Source: Flavobacteriaceae bacterium UBA4166 (lineage in GTDB: Bacteria > Bacteroidota > Bacteroidia > Flavobacteriales > Flavobacteriaceae). From it: 64,000 nt of DNA. Under the pieces are notes generated by a model. The model searched no databases. It was given only the letters and a program-made list of their open reading frames with translations, and had not been told where the DNA came from. Positions 35,292-42,911 of this stretch are shown piece by piece (position 1 is the stretch's first letter; the number at the start of each line of letters is the position of its first letter). The translations under genes were made by a program, and so were the position numbers. Location of the stretch: contig DFVG01000045.1 in assembly GCA_002379985.1 (NCBI GenBank), forward strand, positions 63,250 through 127,249. The letters are read 5' to 3'.

Positions 35292-36158
35292 TTACAACAT
35301 AGAAAATAACTCTACCTCTCTCTTGGTCAGGATCTTCCAACGCCCTCGCGGCAAGTCTTTTTTGGTAAGATGGGCCAAGGTTACGCAATCTACACGCACC
35401 ACATCATACCCAAAATGATCGAAAATATCGCGAATGATGCTGTTCCCCATATTTTTGATACGCAATCCTACTTGAGATTTTGGAGCGTTGTCTACATAAC
35501 TAATTTCTTCTACCTCAACGGTATTGCCTTTGAGTGTAAATCCTTCAGAAATTTTCTCTAGATCTTCGTGTTTCAAGTTTTTATCCAGTTCAATATGGAA
35601 CAGACGTTCCATTCCTTTGCTATGGAGTTTATCCACCAAACTATCATCGTTGGTGAATAATAGTAGTCCGGTTGCGTTTCGTCCTAGTCGGCCTACAGGC
35701 TTCACTCTGGCGGAAGTAGCATTTGAGATCAGATCCATGACGGTGAGCCCTTTTTGCTCACTGGTGGTCGTTGCCACGCCTTTTGGCTTGTTGAGAAGGA
35801 TATAAGTTTCCGGTTCGGGATTGATGCGACGCCCGTCAAAACGAACATCATCCTCCAGTTGAACCTTATAGCCCATTTGATTGACGATCTTGCCGTTAAC
35901 GCTCACTAAGCCGGTAGCAATAAATGTATCCGCTTCGCGACGGGAACAAACACCGCTATTGGCGATGTATTTATTGAGTCGGATACCATCAGGATTTTTC
36001 TCGTGATTGGTTTTCGCGGTTTTATTTTGACGACCCGATTGCTTTTTATTTGATTGGTTCTTATGGGGGGCATTGCCACGCGCGCTACTGCGTTTCTTTG
36101 TGTTTCCACCGCCACGCCCGGATGATTTTCCTTGTTTGTTGAAATCCTTTCTGCTCAT
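35292..36158 (-). CDS. RluB/RsuA-family pseudouridine synthase, catalytic Asp replaced
   Basis: A 288-residue protein: a basic, low-complexity N-tail (residues 1-55), an S4 RNA-binding domain (IRLNKYIANSGVCSRREAD), and the RsuA/RluB catalytic fold ending in LPRGRWKILTKREVE. The family should read GRLD for the catalytic Asp; here residues 156-159 are GRLG (codon GGA), within an otherwise well-conserved PVGRLGRNATGLLLFTND. It would bind rRNA but may not isomerise uridine unless another residue substitutes. A TATCTTTG element lies 24 nt upstream. Its promoter separates it from the prenyltransferase gene. Confidence 0.87.
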   Translation of the reverse strand: MSRKDFNKQGKSSGRGGGNTKKRSSARGNAPHKNQSNKKQSGRQNKTAKTNHEKNPDGIRLNKYIANSGVCSRREADTFIATGLVSVNGKIVNQMGYKVQLEDDVRFDGRRINPEPETYILLNKPKGVATTTSEQKGLTVMDLISNATSARVKPVGRLGRNATGLLLFTNDDSLVDKLHSKGMERLFHIELDKNLKHEDLEKISEGFTLKGNTVEVEEISYVDNAPKSQVGLRIKNMGNSIIRDIFDHFGYDVVRVDCVTLAHLTKKDLPRGRWKILTKREVELFSML

Positions 36159-36181
36159 ATTCCTTCCTTAAAATTGTTCGG

Positions 36182-36189
36182 CAAAGATA
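36182..36189 (-). promoter_or_regulatory. -7 promoter element for the pseudouridine synthase gene
   Basis: On the minus strand TATCTTTG matches TAnnTTTG exactly, 24 nt before the ATG at 36158. No TTG is seen at -33 spacing. Confidence 0.45.
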
Positions 36190-36231
36190 CTGAGAAGTTT
36201 ATGGCTTCTATTATGAGATCGGTAATTTCTT

Positions 36232-37137
36232 TTATACGAAGCGCTTCAGTAGTAAAGGCACGTCAATCAGTACAATACTAAACACCCCGATAACTATGAC
36301 AAATTTCAAAATACCGTGAAGGATCATATAGTGCAGCTTTTCTTTCGATTTCCAAAGTACGAATACAAAAAAGGCCAAGGCCAGCATACTTCCGTAGAAA
36401 TAGAGGTACATATACCCTATTTCAAACTGAGTGATCAAAAAATAGGCAGGCACTAAGGTGAGTAACGACATAAATGTGAGCATTCGCTTGGAGAGCCCCT
36501 CGCCATATACTACCGGGATCGTACGGTAGTTTTGCGCCAGATCACCTTTTAGATTTTCAAGGTCTTTCACCAATTCTCGCATAGCAATCAATAGAAACAG
36601 GAAGGTGGCATGAACGAAGATGACGATGTCAAAATTTCGATAATAAATAAATACGGCAAAGAAAGGGATGACCGCAAGGGTGGATGCTACAATATTTCCC
36701 ACCACAGGGTACTTCTTTAGTTTGTGTGAATAAAACCAAATTCCGAAGATATACAGGGAAAAGAACACCACTGCCTTAAACGAGACATAGCTTGCCAAGA
36801 CCACCGAGAGAAAATTGAGGATGAAATAGGTGCTCAACTTGGTACGCTGACTAATCAAACGGTCGAGCATCGTCTTACGAGGACGATTGATCAGGTCTTT
36901 TTCTCGATCGTAAAAATTGTTGATGATATAACCACCCGCAATAGCCGCTGCAGAAGCCAATACAAGCATGAGTAGATTGAGGTCTAAGACCACATGACGT
37001 ATGGGGAGTTCTGGCGCGAGTATGTAGATGGAAGTAAGGTATTGCGCAATAACAATAATTAAAATGTTATAGCCGCGAACTACCGAAAGGAGGCTGAACG
37101 ATTTTAGAAGAAAATGCTTTTGCTTCCTACGCAACAT
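36232..37137 (-). CDS. UbiA-family geranylgeranylglycerol-phosphate prenyltransferase-like
   Basis: A 301-residue membrane protein with about 8-9 helices and the UbiA aspartate motif NNFYDREKDLINRPRK in the first cytoplasmic loop; the second motif is RELVKDLENLKGD. In Flavobacteriia this gene is usually named geranylgeranylglycerol-phosphate geranylgeranyltransferase, by similarity to archaeal lipid enzymes. It transfers a polyprenyl group to a polar acceptor. It is 22 nt after mevalonate kinase, fitting an isoprenoid operon. Menaquinone or other aromatic acceptors remain possible. Confidence 0.86.
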   Translation of the reverse strand: MLRRKQKHFLLKSFSLLSVVRGYNILIIVIAQYLTSIYILAPELPIRHVVLDLNLLMLVLASAAAIAGGYIINNFYDREKDLINRPRKTMLDRLISQRTKLSTYFILNFLSVVLASYVSFKAVVFFSLYIFGIWFYSHKLKKYPVVGNIVASTLAVIPFFAVFIYYRNFDIVIFVHATFLFLLIAMRELVKDLENLKGDLAQNYRTIPVVYGEGLSKRMLTFMSLLTLVPAYFLITQFEIGYMYLYFYGSMLALAFFVFVLWKSKEKLHYMILHGILKFVIVIGVFSIVLIDVPLLLKRFV

Positions 37138-37159
37138 ACATGTTGTCTATGAGAATGTC

Positions 37160-38098
37160 TTAGAAGTTATAAACCACTTCCAAACGATAGTCTTTCAGCG
37201 CTTCCCGCGCTTTATTAATATCCTGTGTAAATCCGAGCATATAGCCACCACCGCCAGAACCACAAAGTTTTAGATAGTAGGCATTGGTATCAATACCTCG
37301 TTTCCAGAGCTTGTGAAACTCTTTAGGGATCATGGGTTTAAAGTTATCTAGGACTACTTTTGAAAGTTGTTTAATGTTTCCGAAGAGTGATTTCACATCG
37401 CCTTGCAGAAAATCCTCCACGCAGGCATCGGTATGTTTTACGAATTGATTCTTCAACATATTCCGAAATCCTTCCTGCTTCATGTTCTCCATAAAGATCT
37501 GTACCATGGGTGCTGTTTCTCCGGTGCTTCCGCTATCTAACAAGAATACCGCTCCCTTTCCTTCTTCGGTTTGTGAAGGAATTCCGGCAGGCTCCAGATC
37601 ATCTTGCGAATTGATCAAAATAGGCAAGCTCAAGTAGCTGTTCAAAGGGTCTAAGCCTGAGGACTTTCCGTGGAAAAAAGATTCCATCGCACCAAAAATA
37701 GCTTTTAGCCGAAGTAATTTATCGCGCGTGAGATTTTCTAATACCGTAATCTTATCATACGCATAGCGGTCATATACCGCAGCAACCAATGCGCCACTAC
37801 TTCCTACGCCGTATCCCTGTGGAATACTGGAGTCGAAATACAATCCGTTAGCAACATCCTCCTCTAGTCGATCCATATCAAAACTAACCAGCTTGGGCTG
37901 TTCCTCTTGCAACGTCTTCAAGTACGTAGCAAAACGCGAAAGCGCCTCATTGCTCTTCTTTGTAGCGATGGTGTGATGGGCGTCGATTTTTAACGCGCCG
38001 TTGTAAAAGTTATACGGAATCGAGAGACCTTTGGAGTCTTTGATAATACCGTATTCACCAAAAAGTAAGATTTTCGAGTAAAAGAGGGGACCACGCAT
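37160..38098 (-). CDS. Mevalonate kinase-like GHMP kinase
   Basis: A 312-residue GHMP kinase. N-terminal KILLFGEYGIIK (substrate site), the ATP loop SIPQGYGVGSSGALVAAV (residues about 93-110) and the C-terminal LCGSGGGGYMLGF are all intact. It should phosphorylate mevalonate in isoprenoid synthesis. Neighbours are diphosphomevalonate decarboxylase (154 nt upstream) and a prenyltransferase (22 nt downstream). No phosphomevalonate kinase is in the window, so that step must be encoded elsewhere. Confidence 0.88.
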   Translation of the reverse strand: MRGPLFYSKILLFGEYGIIKDSKGLSIPYNFYNGALKIDAHHTIATKKSNEALSRFATYLKTLQEEQPKLVSFDMDRLEEDVANGLYFDSSIPQGYGVGSSGALVAAVYDRYAYDKITVLENLTRDKLLRLKAIFGAMESFFHGKSSGLDPLNSYLSLPILINSQDDLEPAGIPSQTEEGKGAVFLLDSGSTGETAPMVQIFMENMKQEGFRNMLKNQFVKHTDACVEDFLQGDVKSLFGNIKQLSKVVLDNFKPMIPKEFHKLWKRGIDTNAYYLKLCGSGGGGYMLGFTQDINKAREALKDYRLEVVYNF

Positions 38099-38147
38099 AG
38101 GTTCTTGTAAAGGGTTTGTTAAATGTATAAAATTCTATACAACAGTG

Positions 38148-38155
38148 CAAAGATA
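38148..38155 (-). promoter_or_regulatory. -7 promoter element for mevalonate kinase
   Basis: On the minus strand TATCTTTG fits TAnnTTTG and lies 50 nt before the ATG at 38098. It would give the kinase and prenyltransferase genes their own transcript. Confidence 0.45.
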
Positions 38156-38252
38156 CGATACAATGATGGTTTTTGAGTATGGGCTAGGGTAAAATTCTCT
38201 TAAATTATTGAGGCAACCCCTTCGAAATGAAGCCAAGAGATATAAAATAGTA

Positions 38253-39335
38253 TCATAAAAGGAAGGCACCTATACCTACTTCATCTTCAATAAACTCTCC
38301 TTTACTACAAAACGACGTAAGTTCCGTTCGAATGAATTGCGAGACCTCCTCTCTTTCTTCTTTCGGGAAAAGCACATGCACATTCGCTCCTGCATCTAAG
38401 GTAAAACAGACCGAGCTACCGGTTTCTTTTCTAAATTCCCAAATTCGATTAATGATCTCCAACGTATTGGGTTTCATCAATATAAAATAAGGGTTGGATG
38501 TCAGCATCATAGCGTGCAGCGAAAGTGCTTCGCGCTCTACAATTTGAACAAATGCTGAAAGGTCTCCTTCCTTCAAAACAGGAATCAGTTTTGAAAGGTG
38601 ATTATTTGCTTGCTGAAAGCGCTGCTCCGCAAACGGATGCTCGTGCATCAAATTATGCCCTACCGTACTGCTTACTTGCTTCTCACCTTTGTCTACCAAT
38701 AAAATAGTGTCCTGATACTCATGAAAATTCGGATGCACGTTATACGGATACCGCGTTCCTAACAAATTACTACTTCCTTCAATGTTTTGATGTTCTCCCC
38801 ACACCACCAAAGGGCCGTCAATGCTTCTACAAGCACTTCCGGAGCCTAGACGGGCTAAAAAAGAGGCCTTTTGTTTTTTTGCTTCGGAAATAGATTCAGG
38901 TGCGCCTAAAAGTCGGTTTTCCAATGCTATCAAACACATTGCCAAGGCACTCATTCCGCTTGCGGAAGAGGCAATCCCACTACTGTGCGGAAAGCTGTTC
39001 GTTGTGTTAATATTGAATTTATATTCTTTCAGAAAGGGCAGATAGGCTTCAATTCGTTCAAAGAACTTTTGAATTTTCGGCTTAAAACTGTCTTCCTTAT
39101 GGTCATTCAGAAACACCTCAAAATCAAATCCTTCAGACGTTTTTCGTTCATATGAAAGTGTTGTCTTTGTATGACAATTGGAAAGTGTAAAGCTAATGGA
39201 AGCGTTTTTGGGAAGTTGTTCACCGTACTTTCCCCAATATTTTACCAGTGCAATGTTACTAGGGCTTTGGCAGGAAACAGTACCTTTTTCAAGCAAGGTA
39301 TAGGAGGTAGTGGTTAGGTATTGATTGGAGGTCAT
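38253..39335 (-). CDS. mvaD: Diphosphomevalonate decarboxylase
   Basis: A 360-residue GHMP-superfamily enzyme that makes isopentenyl diphosphate from diphosphomevalonate with ATP. SPSNIALVKYWGKYG and HSSGIASSASGMSALA (ATP loop) are typical, and the catalytic Asp follows in CFTLDAGANVHVL. Three in-frame ATGs exist at 39365, 39344 and 39335. A -7 element at 39353-39360 places transcription start near 39346, so 39365 is excluded and 39335 is favoured. It is 154 nt upstream of mevalonate kinase on the same strand. Confidence 0.92.
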   Translation of the reverse strand: MTSNQYLTTTSYTLLEKGTVSCQSPSNIALVKYWGKYGEQLPKNASISFTLSNCHTKTTLSYERKTSEGFDFEVFLNDHKEDSFKPKIQKFFERIEAYLPFLKEYKFNINTTNSFPHSSGIASSASGMSALAMCLIALENRLLGAPESISEAKKQKASFLARLGSGSACRSIDGPLVVWGEHQNIEGSSNLLGTRYPYNVHPNFHEYQDTILLVDKGEKQVSSTVGHNLMHEHPFAEQRFQQANNHLSKLIPVLKEGDLSAFVQIVEREALSLHAMMLTSNPYFILMKPNTLEIINRIWEFRKETGSSVCFTLDAGANVHVLFPKEEREEVSQFIRTELTSFCSKGEFIEDEVGIGAFLL

Positions 39336-39352
39336 CGGATTCATTTCTTCGA

Positions 39353-39360
39353 CAAATATA
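39353..39360 (-). promoter_or_regulatory. -7 promoter element for mvaD, which decides its start
   Basis: On the minus strand TATATTTG matches TAnnTTTG exactly and lies downstream of the first in-frame ATG (39365) but upstream of the ones at 39344 and 39335. The leader would be very short. Confidence 0.5.
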
Positions 39361-39386
39361 ACCATTGTTTTAAGGTTACCGAACGT

Positions 39387-39412
39387 AAAAAGGCCACCCG
39401 AGGGCAGCCTTT
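39387..39412 (-). terminator. Intrinsic terminator after the serine hydrolase gene
   Basis: AAAGGC-CA-CCC and GGG-CA-GCCTTT (39389-39412) form a stem with one symmetric internal loop. On the minus strand a TTTTT run follows. It lies 25 nt past the stop of the gene at 39437. Confidence 0.75.
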
Positions 39413-39436
39413 GATTTTTTCAATTCAATTTCTGAA

Positions 39437-41323
39437 TTATTTTACGATAATTCTACTTGTCATCTTCTTTCCTTCCACGGTGAAGGTAATTAGATAGAGT
39501 CCGCTTTGCAGCGATTGCACAGGGATCGTATTTTCACCCTGTACCAATATATTTTGCATTAATGTACGTCCATGAACGTCGTTGAGTGTATACGCAACCT
39601 CTGTATGCAACAGCACCTCTACATTGACCTTTTCTGAAGTAATTGTTGGATACAGTGTAATAAATGCGGAAAGGTTCGCTTCGGTGACCGATAACGTAGC
39701 TTCCCGCTCCGGTGCATTTCCAAGCAAATAGAGGGCATTGTTTCCGTTATTGGAGTTCTTAGTGTATTCGTACACCCGAAGCGCATAAACTTTTGAAGGG
39801 TCTAATCCCGTAATGGTGACATTGCTCCCCGAACCATCGTATACAACAAAGCTACCATCTCCAAGATCGTCTCCGCTTCCAAATTCGGCATTCGCAACAT
39901 AGTCTTCTCCATCGATAGGATAAGCACTAAAATGGTAGGTATCGGTACTGTTCGTAATATCTTTAGCTACAACTACTCGGGATGATCCGTTTCCGTTTGT
40001 CCAAGAAACATCCATAGTACTTGTTCCGTCTCCAGAATGAGTAAGATTACTCGCTGCCAACGTAGGGGAATCCATTAAATCGTGGGCTGGAAATGTAGCG
40101 GTTGCAGAGATGCAGTTCCAGCCTAAGCCATCTAGATCGATCCAAAACTGATTCGCAGTTCCATCTACCACGCGCTTATTTAGAATGATCGCCCAGGTAT
40201 AACCGTTGTTAGAACGCACAAAAATACTGGCGGTTCCATCTACCGCTCCCGTATGCCACCAATTGTTGGCACTATTTACCGACCATCCTTTTGCGTAGAA
40301 AGGTGCGTTTGCAGAAGGAGTTGTCATGGAAGTGATCGTTCCCGAAGATAAAATATCCGGTTTGGTAGCAAAGCCGTCAACGGCCACTAGCAAGCGTACC
40401 AGATCTCTCGAGGTCGCAATCCAGCCTCCGTGACCATCCATCGCCTCAATACTAAAGCCACCATACTCCCAAGGAACCATAGTTCCGCTTCCGTAGAGAT
40501 CCAACGTGGTAAATCCGTTACCTACGTACTCCCCTTCGCGTTCTAGCTTTTCGTCTTGTAAGTTGTTGCCAATATACATATCATAAATTCCCAAGGGGTG
40601 GAAGATCTCTTGTTGCATCCAAGCTTCATAGGAAAGTCCGGATACTTCTTCAATGATTTCACTCAAGACCAAAAAACCCATATTTGAGTAGCTATAGGCC
40701 GTATTCGGTGCAAAATCTAGTGTTTTTTCTAGGAGATAGTTAATTAAGAACTCTTCTTTAACAGGGTTCTGTTCTCCTTGCGATTGCGTAACGTGCAAAG
40801 GCACGACGATGGGGTCGCATCCGGAGAAAAACCAAGGATACGGACTCGTAGGATCAGGGAAACAATTGTTACTACGATCCCAACCCGCGCTATGTTCTAA
40901 CAAATGTTGAACTGTAATATCGTACACGCGAGTATCTGTAATATTACTATTAGAAAAATACCAATGATTTTCTAACAGTCCACCCGAACCAAACACTTGA
41001 TCGTTCAAGTTGATGGTTCCGTCTTCGACCATTTTCATAATCCCGATGGCCGTAATAGGTTTGGAAACACTCGCGATTCGAAACATGTGATACGGTTGTG
41101 TTACTTCGGAACCGGCGATATCAGCGTTTCCGAAAGCACGCATATATTTTAGTTCACCATCTTTAGCGAGGGCCACCGTCATCGAAGGAATGTTGTGGGT
41201 AGCCATGAAACTTTGCATTTGAGTATCACACGTTGTCATTTCCGGAACCGGTATTCCGGTTTGCGCCATGGCATGAACGGTAAAAATGAGTAGCATACTC
41301 AATGTGAGGTACATTTTTTTCAT
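39437..41323 (-). CDS. Serine beta-lactamase-like hydrolase with T9SS sorting tail
   Basis: A 628-residue exported protein: signal peptide (HAMAQ, residues 1-21), a class C beta-lactamase/serine hydrolase domain (about 25-385) with SVSK (Ser85, Lys88), YSN and HTG motifs, a fibronectin-like region (about 410-540), and a C-terminal type A sorting domain ending in SGLYLITFTVEGKKMTSRIIVK. The full catalytic set is present, so a secreted esterase, peptidase or D-amino-peptide hydrolase is likely rather than antibiotic resistance. T9SS should place it on or outside the surface. It is divergent from the ECF sigma operon. Confidence 0.92.
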   Translation of the reverse strand: MKKMYLTLSMLLIFTVHAMAQTGIPVPEMTTCDTQMQSFMATHNIPSMTVALAKDGELKYMRAFGNADIAGSEVTQPYHMFRIASVSKPITAIGIMKMVEDGTINLNDQVFGSGGLLENHWYFSNSNITDTRVYDITVQHLLEHSAGWDRSNNCFPDPTSPYPWFFSGCDPIVVPLHVTQSQGEQNPVKEEFLINYLLEKTLDFAPNTAYSYSNMGFLVLSEIIEEVSGLSYEAWMQQEIFHPLGIYDMYIGNNLQDEKLEREGEYVGNGFTTLDLYGSGTMVPWEYGGFSIEAMDGHGGWIATSRDLVRLLVAVDGFATKPDILSSGTITSMTTPSANAPFYAKGWSVNSANNWWHTGAVDGTASIFVRSNNGYTWAIILNKRVVDGTANQFWIDLDGLGWNCISATATFPAHDLMDSPTLAASNLTHSGDGTSTMDVSWTNGNGSSRVVVAKDITNSTDTYHFSAYPIDGEDYVANAEFGSGDDLGDGSFVVYDGSGSNVTITGLDPSKVYALRVYEYTKNSNNGNNALYLLGNAPEREATLSVTEANLSAFITLYPTITSEKVNVEVLLHTEVAYTLNDVHGRTLMQNILVQGENTIPVQSLQSGLYLITFTVEGKKMTSRIIVK

Positions 41324-41569
41324 AATAATCTATGTTTAGTTAATCGATACATTAATTTTCTATACATCGCTTATTCCGAAAAATGTCATCAAGCCTTTCC
41401 GTAGAAAAAATTCAGAAGTAAAAAATCGCTAAAGCGCGCAGGGAAATTAAATTACTGTTTTGATGCAAAACATGACAATGTGATGACATTTAAAATTATC
41501 ATCGATGTAATGCTGAAAAGGTTCGTTACAATGAACTAAAAAAATTAGTACCTTTCCTACATCTTCACG
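41324..41569. other. Divergent intergenic region with long-range inverted repeat
   Basis: This 246-nt gap separates the serine hydrolase (-) from the ECF sigma factor (+). AAATGTCATCA (41381-41391) and TGATGACATTT (41481-41491) are exact reverse complements 89 nt apart; a third copy is at 46146. TACCTTTC at 41549-41556 is a near-consensus -7 element 13 nt before the sigma ATG. No ORF or RNA gene is seen. Confidence 0.5.
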
Positions 41570-42142
41570 ATGGGGAAAGTGCATCACATAAAGCATCAAG
41601 AAACGACGGTCACGGCTATTAAGGCGAATGACGAACAGGTGTTAAAGAAAATTTATACCGAAAACTATAAAAAAACCGAAGTTTTCATTCTAAAGAACAG
41701 CGGCTCCATGCAGCAGGCAAAAGACACATATCAAGAAGCATTTATCGCCATGTGGCAGAACATCAAGGAGGGAAAATTCACGCCTAAAAATGAATCTGCC
41801 GTGCAAGGGTATTTGTATCAAATTGCAAAGAACAAATGGTTGGATGTACTTCGGTCTTCACGATTCAAAAAAACGGTGTTGGTGGAAGAAACCGCTGCTT
41901 GGGAAGCCCAAGAACAACCGTTTCCAGAAAGCAATGAAAAAGAAGCGCAACTTGCTAAAGTGATGGAAGGGTTCAAGCAGCTTGGACCCGATTGTCGCGA
42001 ACTGCTGAAAAAATTCTATTTCGAAAAGCTTCCACTTCGCACGTTGGCAACTCAATTTGAAATTGGTGAGGCTTCCGTTCGAAATAAAAAGTACCGCTGC
42101 ATTCAACAGCTTCGGAATTTGATCCAACCCCCAACCCCTTAA
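41570..42142 (+). CDS. ECF-type RNA polymerase sigma factor
   Basis: A 190-residue sigma-70 family ECF factor. Region 2 spans about residues 28-95 (YTENYKKTEVFILKN, DTYQEAFIAMWQN, GYLYQIAKNKWLDVLR) and region 4 about 125-185 (LGPDCRELLKKFYFEKLPLRTLATQFEIGEASVRNKKYRC) with its helix-turn-helix. There is no C-terminal extension. It starts a three-gene operon with a membrane anti-sigma-like protein (13 nt) and a TPR-CHAT protease (6 nt), which suggests that its activity is set by an envelope signal. Confidence 0.93.
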   Translation: MGKVHHIKHQETTVTAIKANDEQVLKKIYTENYKKTEVFILKNSGSMQQAKDTYQEAFIAMWQNIKEGKFTPKNESAVQGYLYQIAKNKWLDVLRSSRFKKTVLVEETAAWEAQEQPFPESNEKEAQLAKVMEGFKQLGPDCRELLKKFYFEKLPLRTLATQFEIGEASVRNKKYRCIQQLRNLIQPPTP

Positions 42143-42155
42143 GCACCTACACGCT

Positions 42156-42905
42156 ATGAATTCACCACAAATCACACAAGACGAATTTGAAACCATCGAA
42201 CGCTATCTCAAAAATGAGATGACCGCTTCAGAACAAGAGCAGTTTCAGCAACAACTCATAGAAGACCCTTCTCTTCAACAAAAGGTCAATGAAGTGCGCA
42301 TGCTCATTGATGGAATGGAAGCGGCCACGTTGAAAGAACAACTGAACGAATATCACAAAGAAGTAGGTTCAACCCATTCTAAAGTGGTTCAGGAACCTAA
42401 TTTAATCACAAAACCAAAGAGCAACAGAACCCTTTGGTATAGCATGGCTGCAGTGCTCATAGCCTTGTTTGGAATCTTTTGGTTCTTCAACAGAACCTCT
42501 CCCAATGAAAAGCTTTTCGCCAAGCACTACACACCTGATCCCGGACTTCCAACGACCATGAGCACAACGAGTAATTATTCCTTTTTTGAGGGCATGGTGG
42601 ATTACAAGCAGGGAAATTTTAAAGAAGCATTACAAAAATGGGAACCTTTACTGGCAAGCACTCCAGAGAACGACACCTTGCACTATTTTTTAGGCATGGC
42701 TCATTTAGCCAATGAAGAAACCAAACAAGCCCTTCCCTACTTAGAAAAGGTTTCAACGATGAAGCAAAGTAGTTTTATTTCAGAAGCGAATTGGTATTTG
42801 GGGTTGTCTTACCTTCGATTGAATCAACCCAAAGCCGCCGAAAAGGTATTAAAACGAAGTGACCTGAAAGAAAGTCAATTGGTCTTGAAAGAACTCAACC
42901 CTTAA
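42156..42905 (+). CDS. Membrane anti-sigma-like protein with periplasmic TPR domain
   Basis: A 249-residue single-pass membrane protein. The N-terminal cytosolic part (residues 1-90) begins FETIERYLKNEMTASEQEQFQQQL, the helical pattern of Bacteroidota zinc-less anti-sigma domains. One membrane helix spans about 93-111, and the periplasmic part (about 125-249) contains two or three TPR-like repeats (SFFEGMVDYKQGNFKEALQKWEPLL, HYFLGMAHLANEETKQALPYLEKV, WYLGLSYLRLNQPKAAEKVL). It likely holds the sigma factor until its TPR domain meets a partner, perhaps the TPR-rich CHAT protease encoded next. Confidence 0.85.
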   Translation: MNSPQITQDEFETIERYLKNEMTASEQEQFQQQLIEDPSLQQKVNEVRMLIDGMEAATLKEQLNEYHKEVGSTHSKVVQEPNLITKPKSNRTLWYSMAAVLIALFGIFWFFNRTSPNEKLFAKHYTPDPGLPTTMSTTSNYSFFEGMVDYKQGNFKEALQKWEPLLASTPENDTLHYFLGMAHLANEETKQALPYLEKVSTMKQSSFISEANWYLGLSYLRLNQPKAAEKVLKRSDLKESQLVLKELNP

Positions 42906-42911
42906 TCCTCA

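Noticed and set aside
39437..41323. Antibiotic-resistance beta-lactamase
   Set aside because: The SxxK/YxN/HTG fold is that of general serine hydrolases, and the T9SS tail and fibronectin-like region point to a secreted hydrolase, not resistance.
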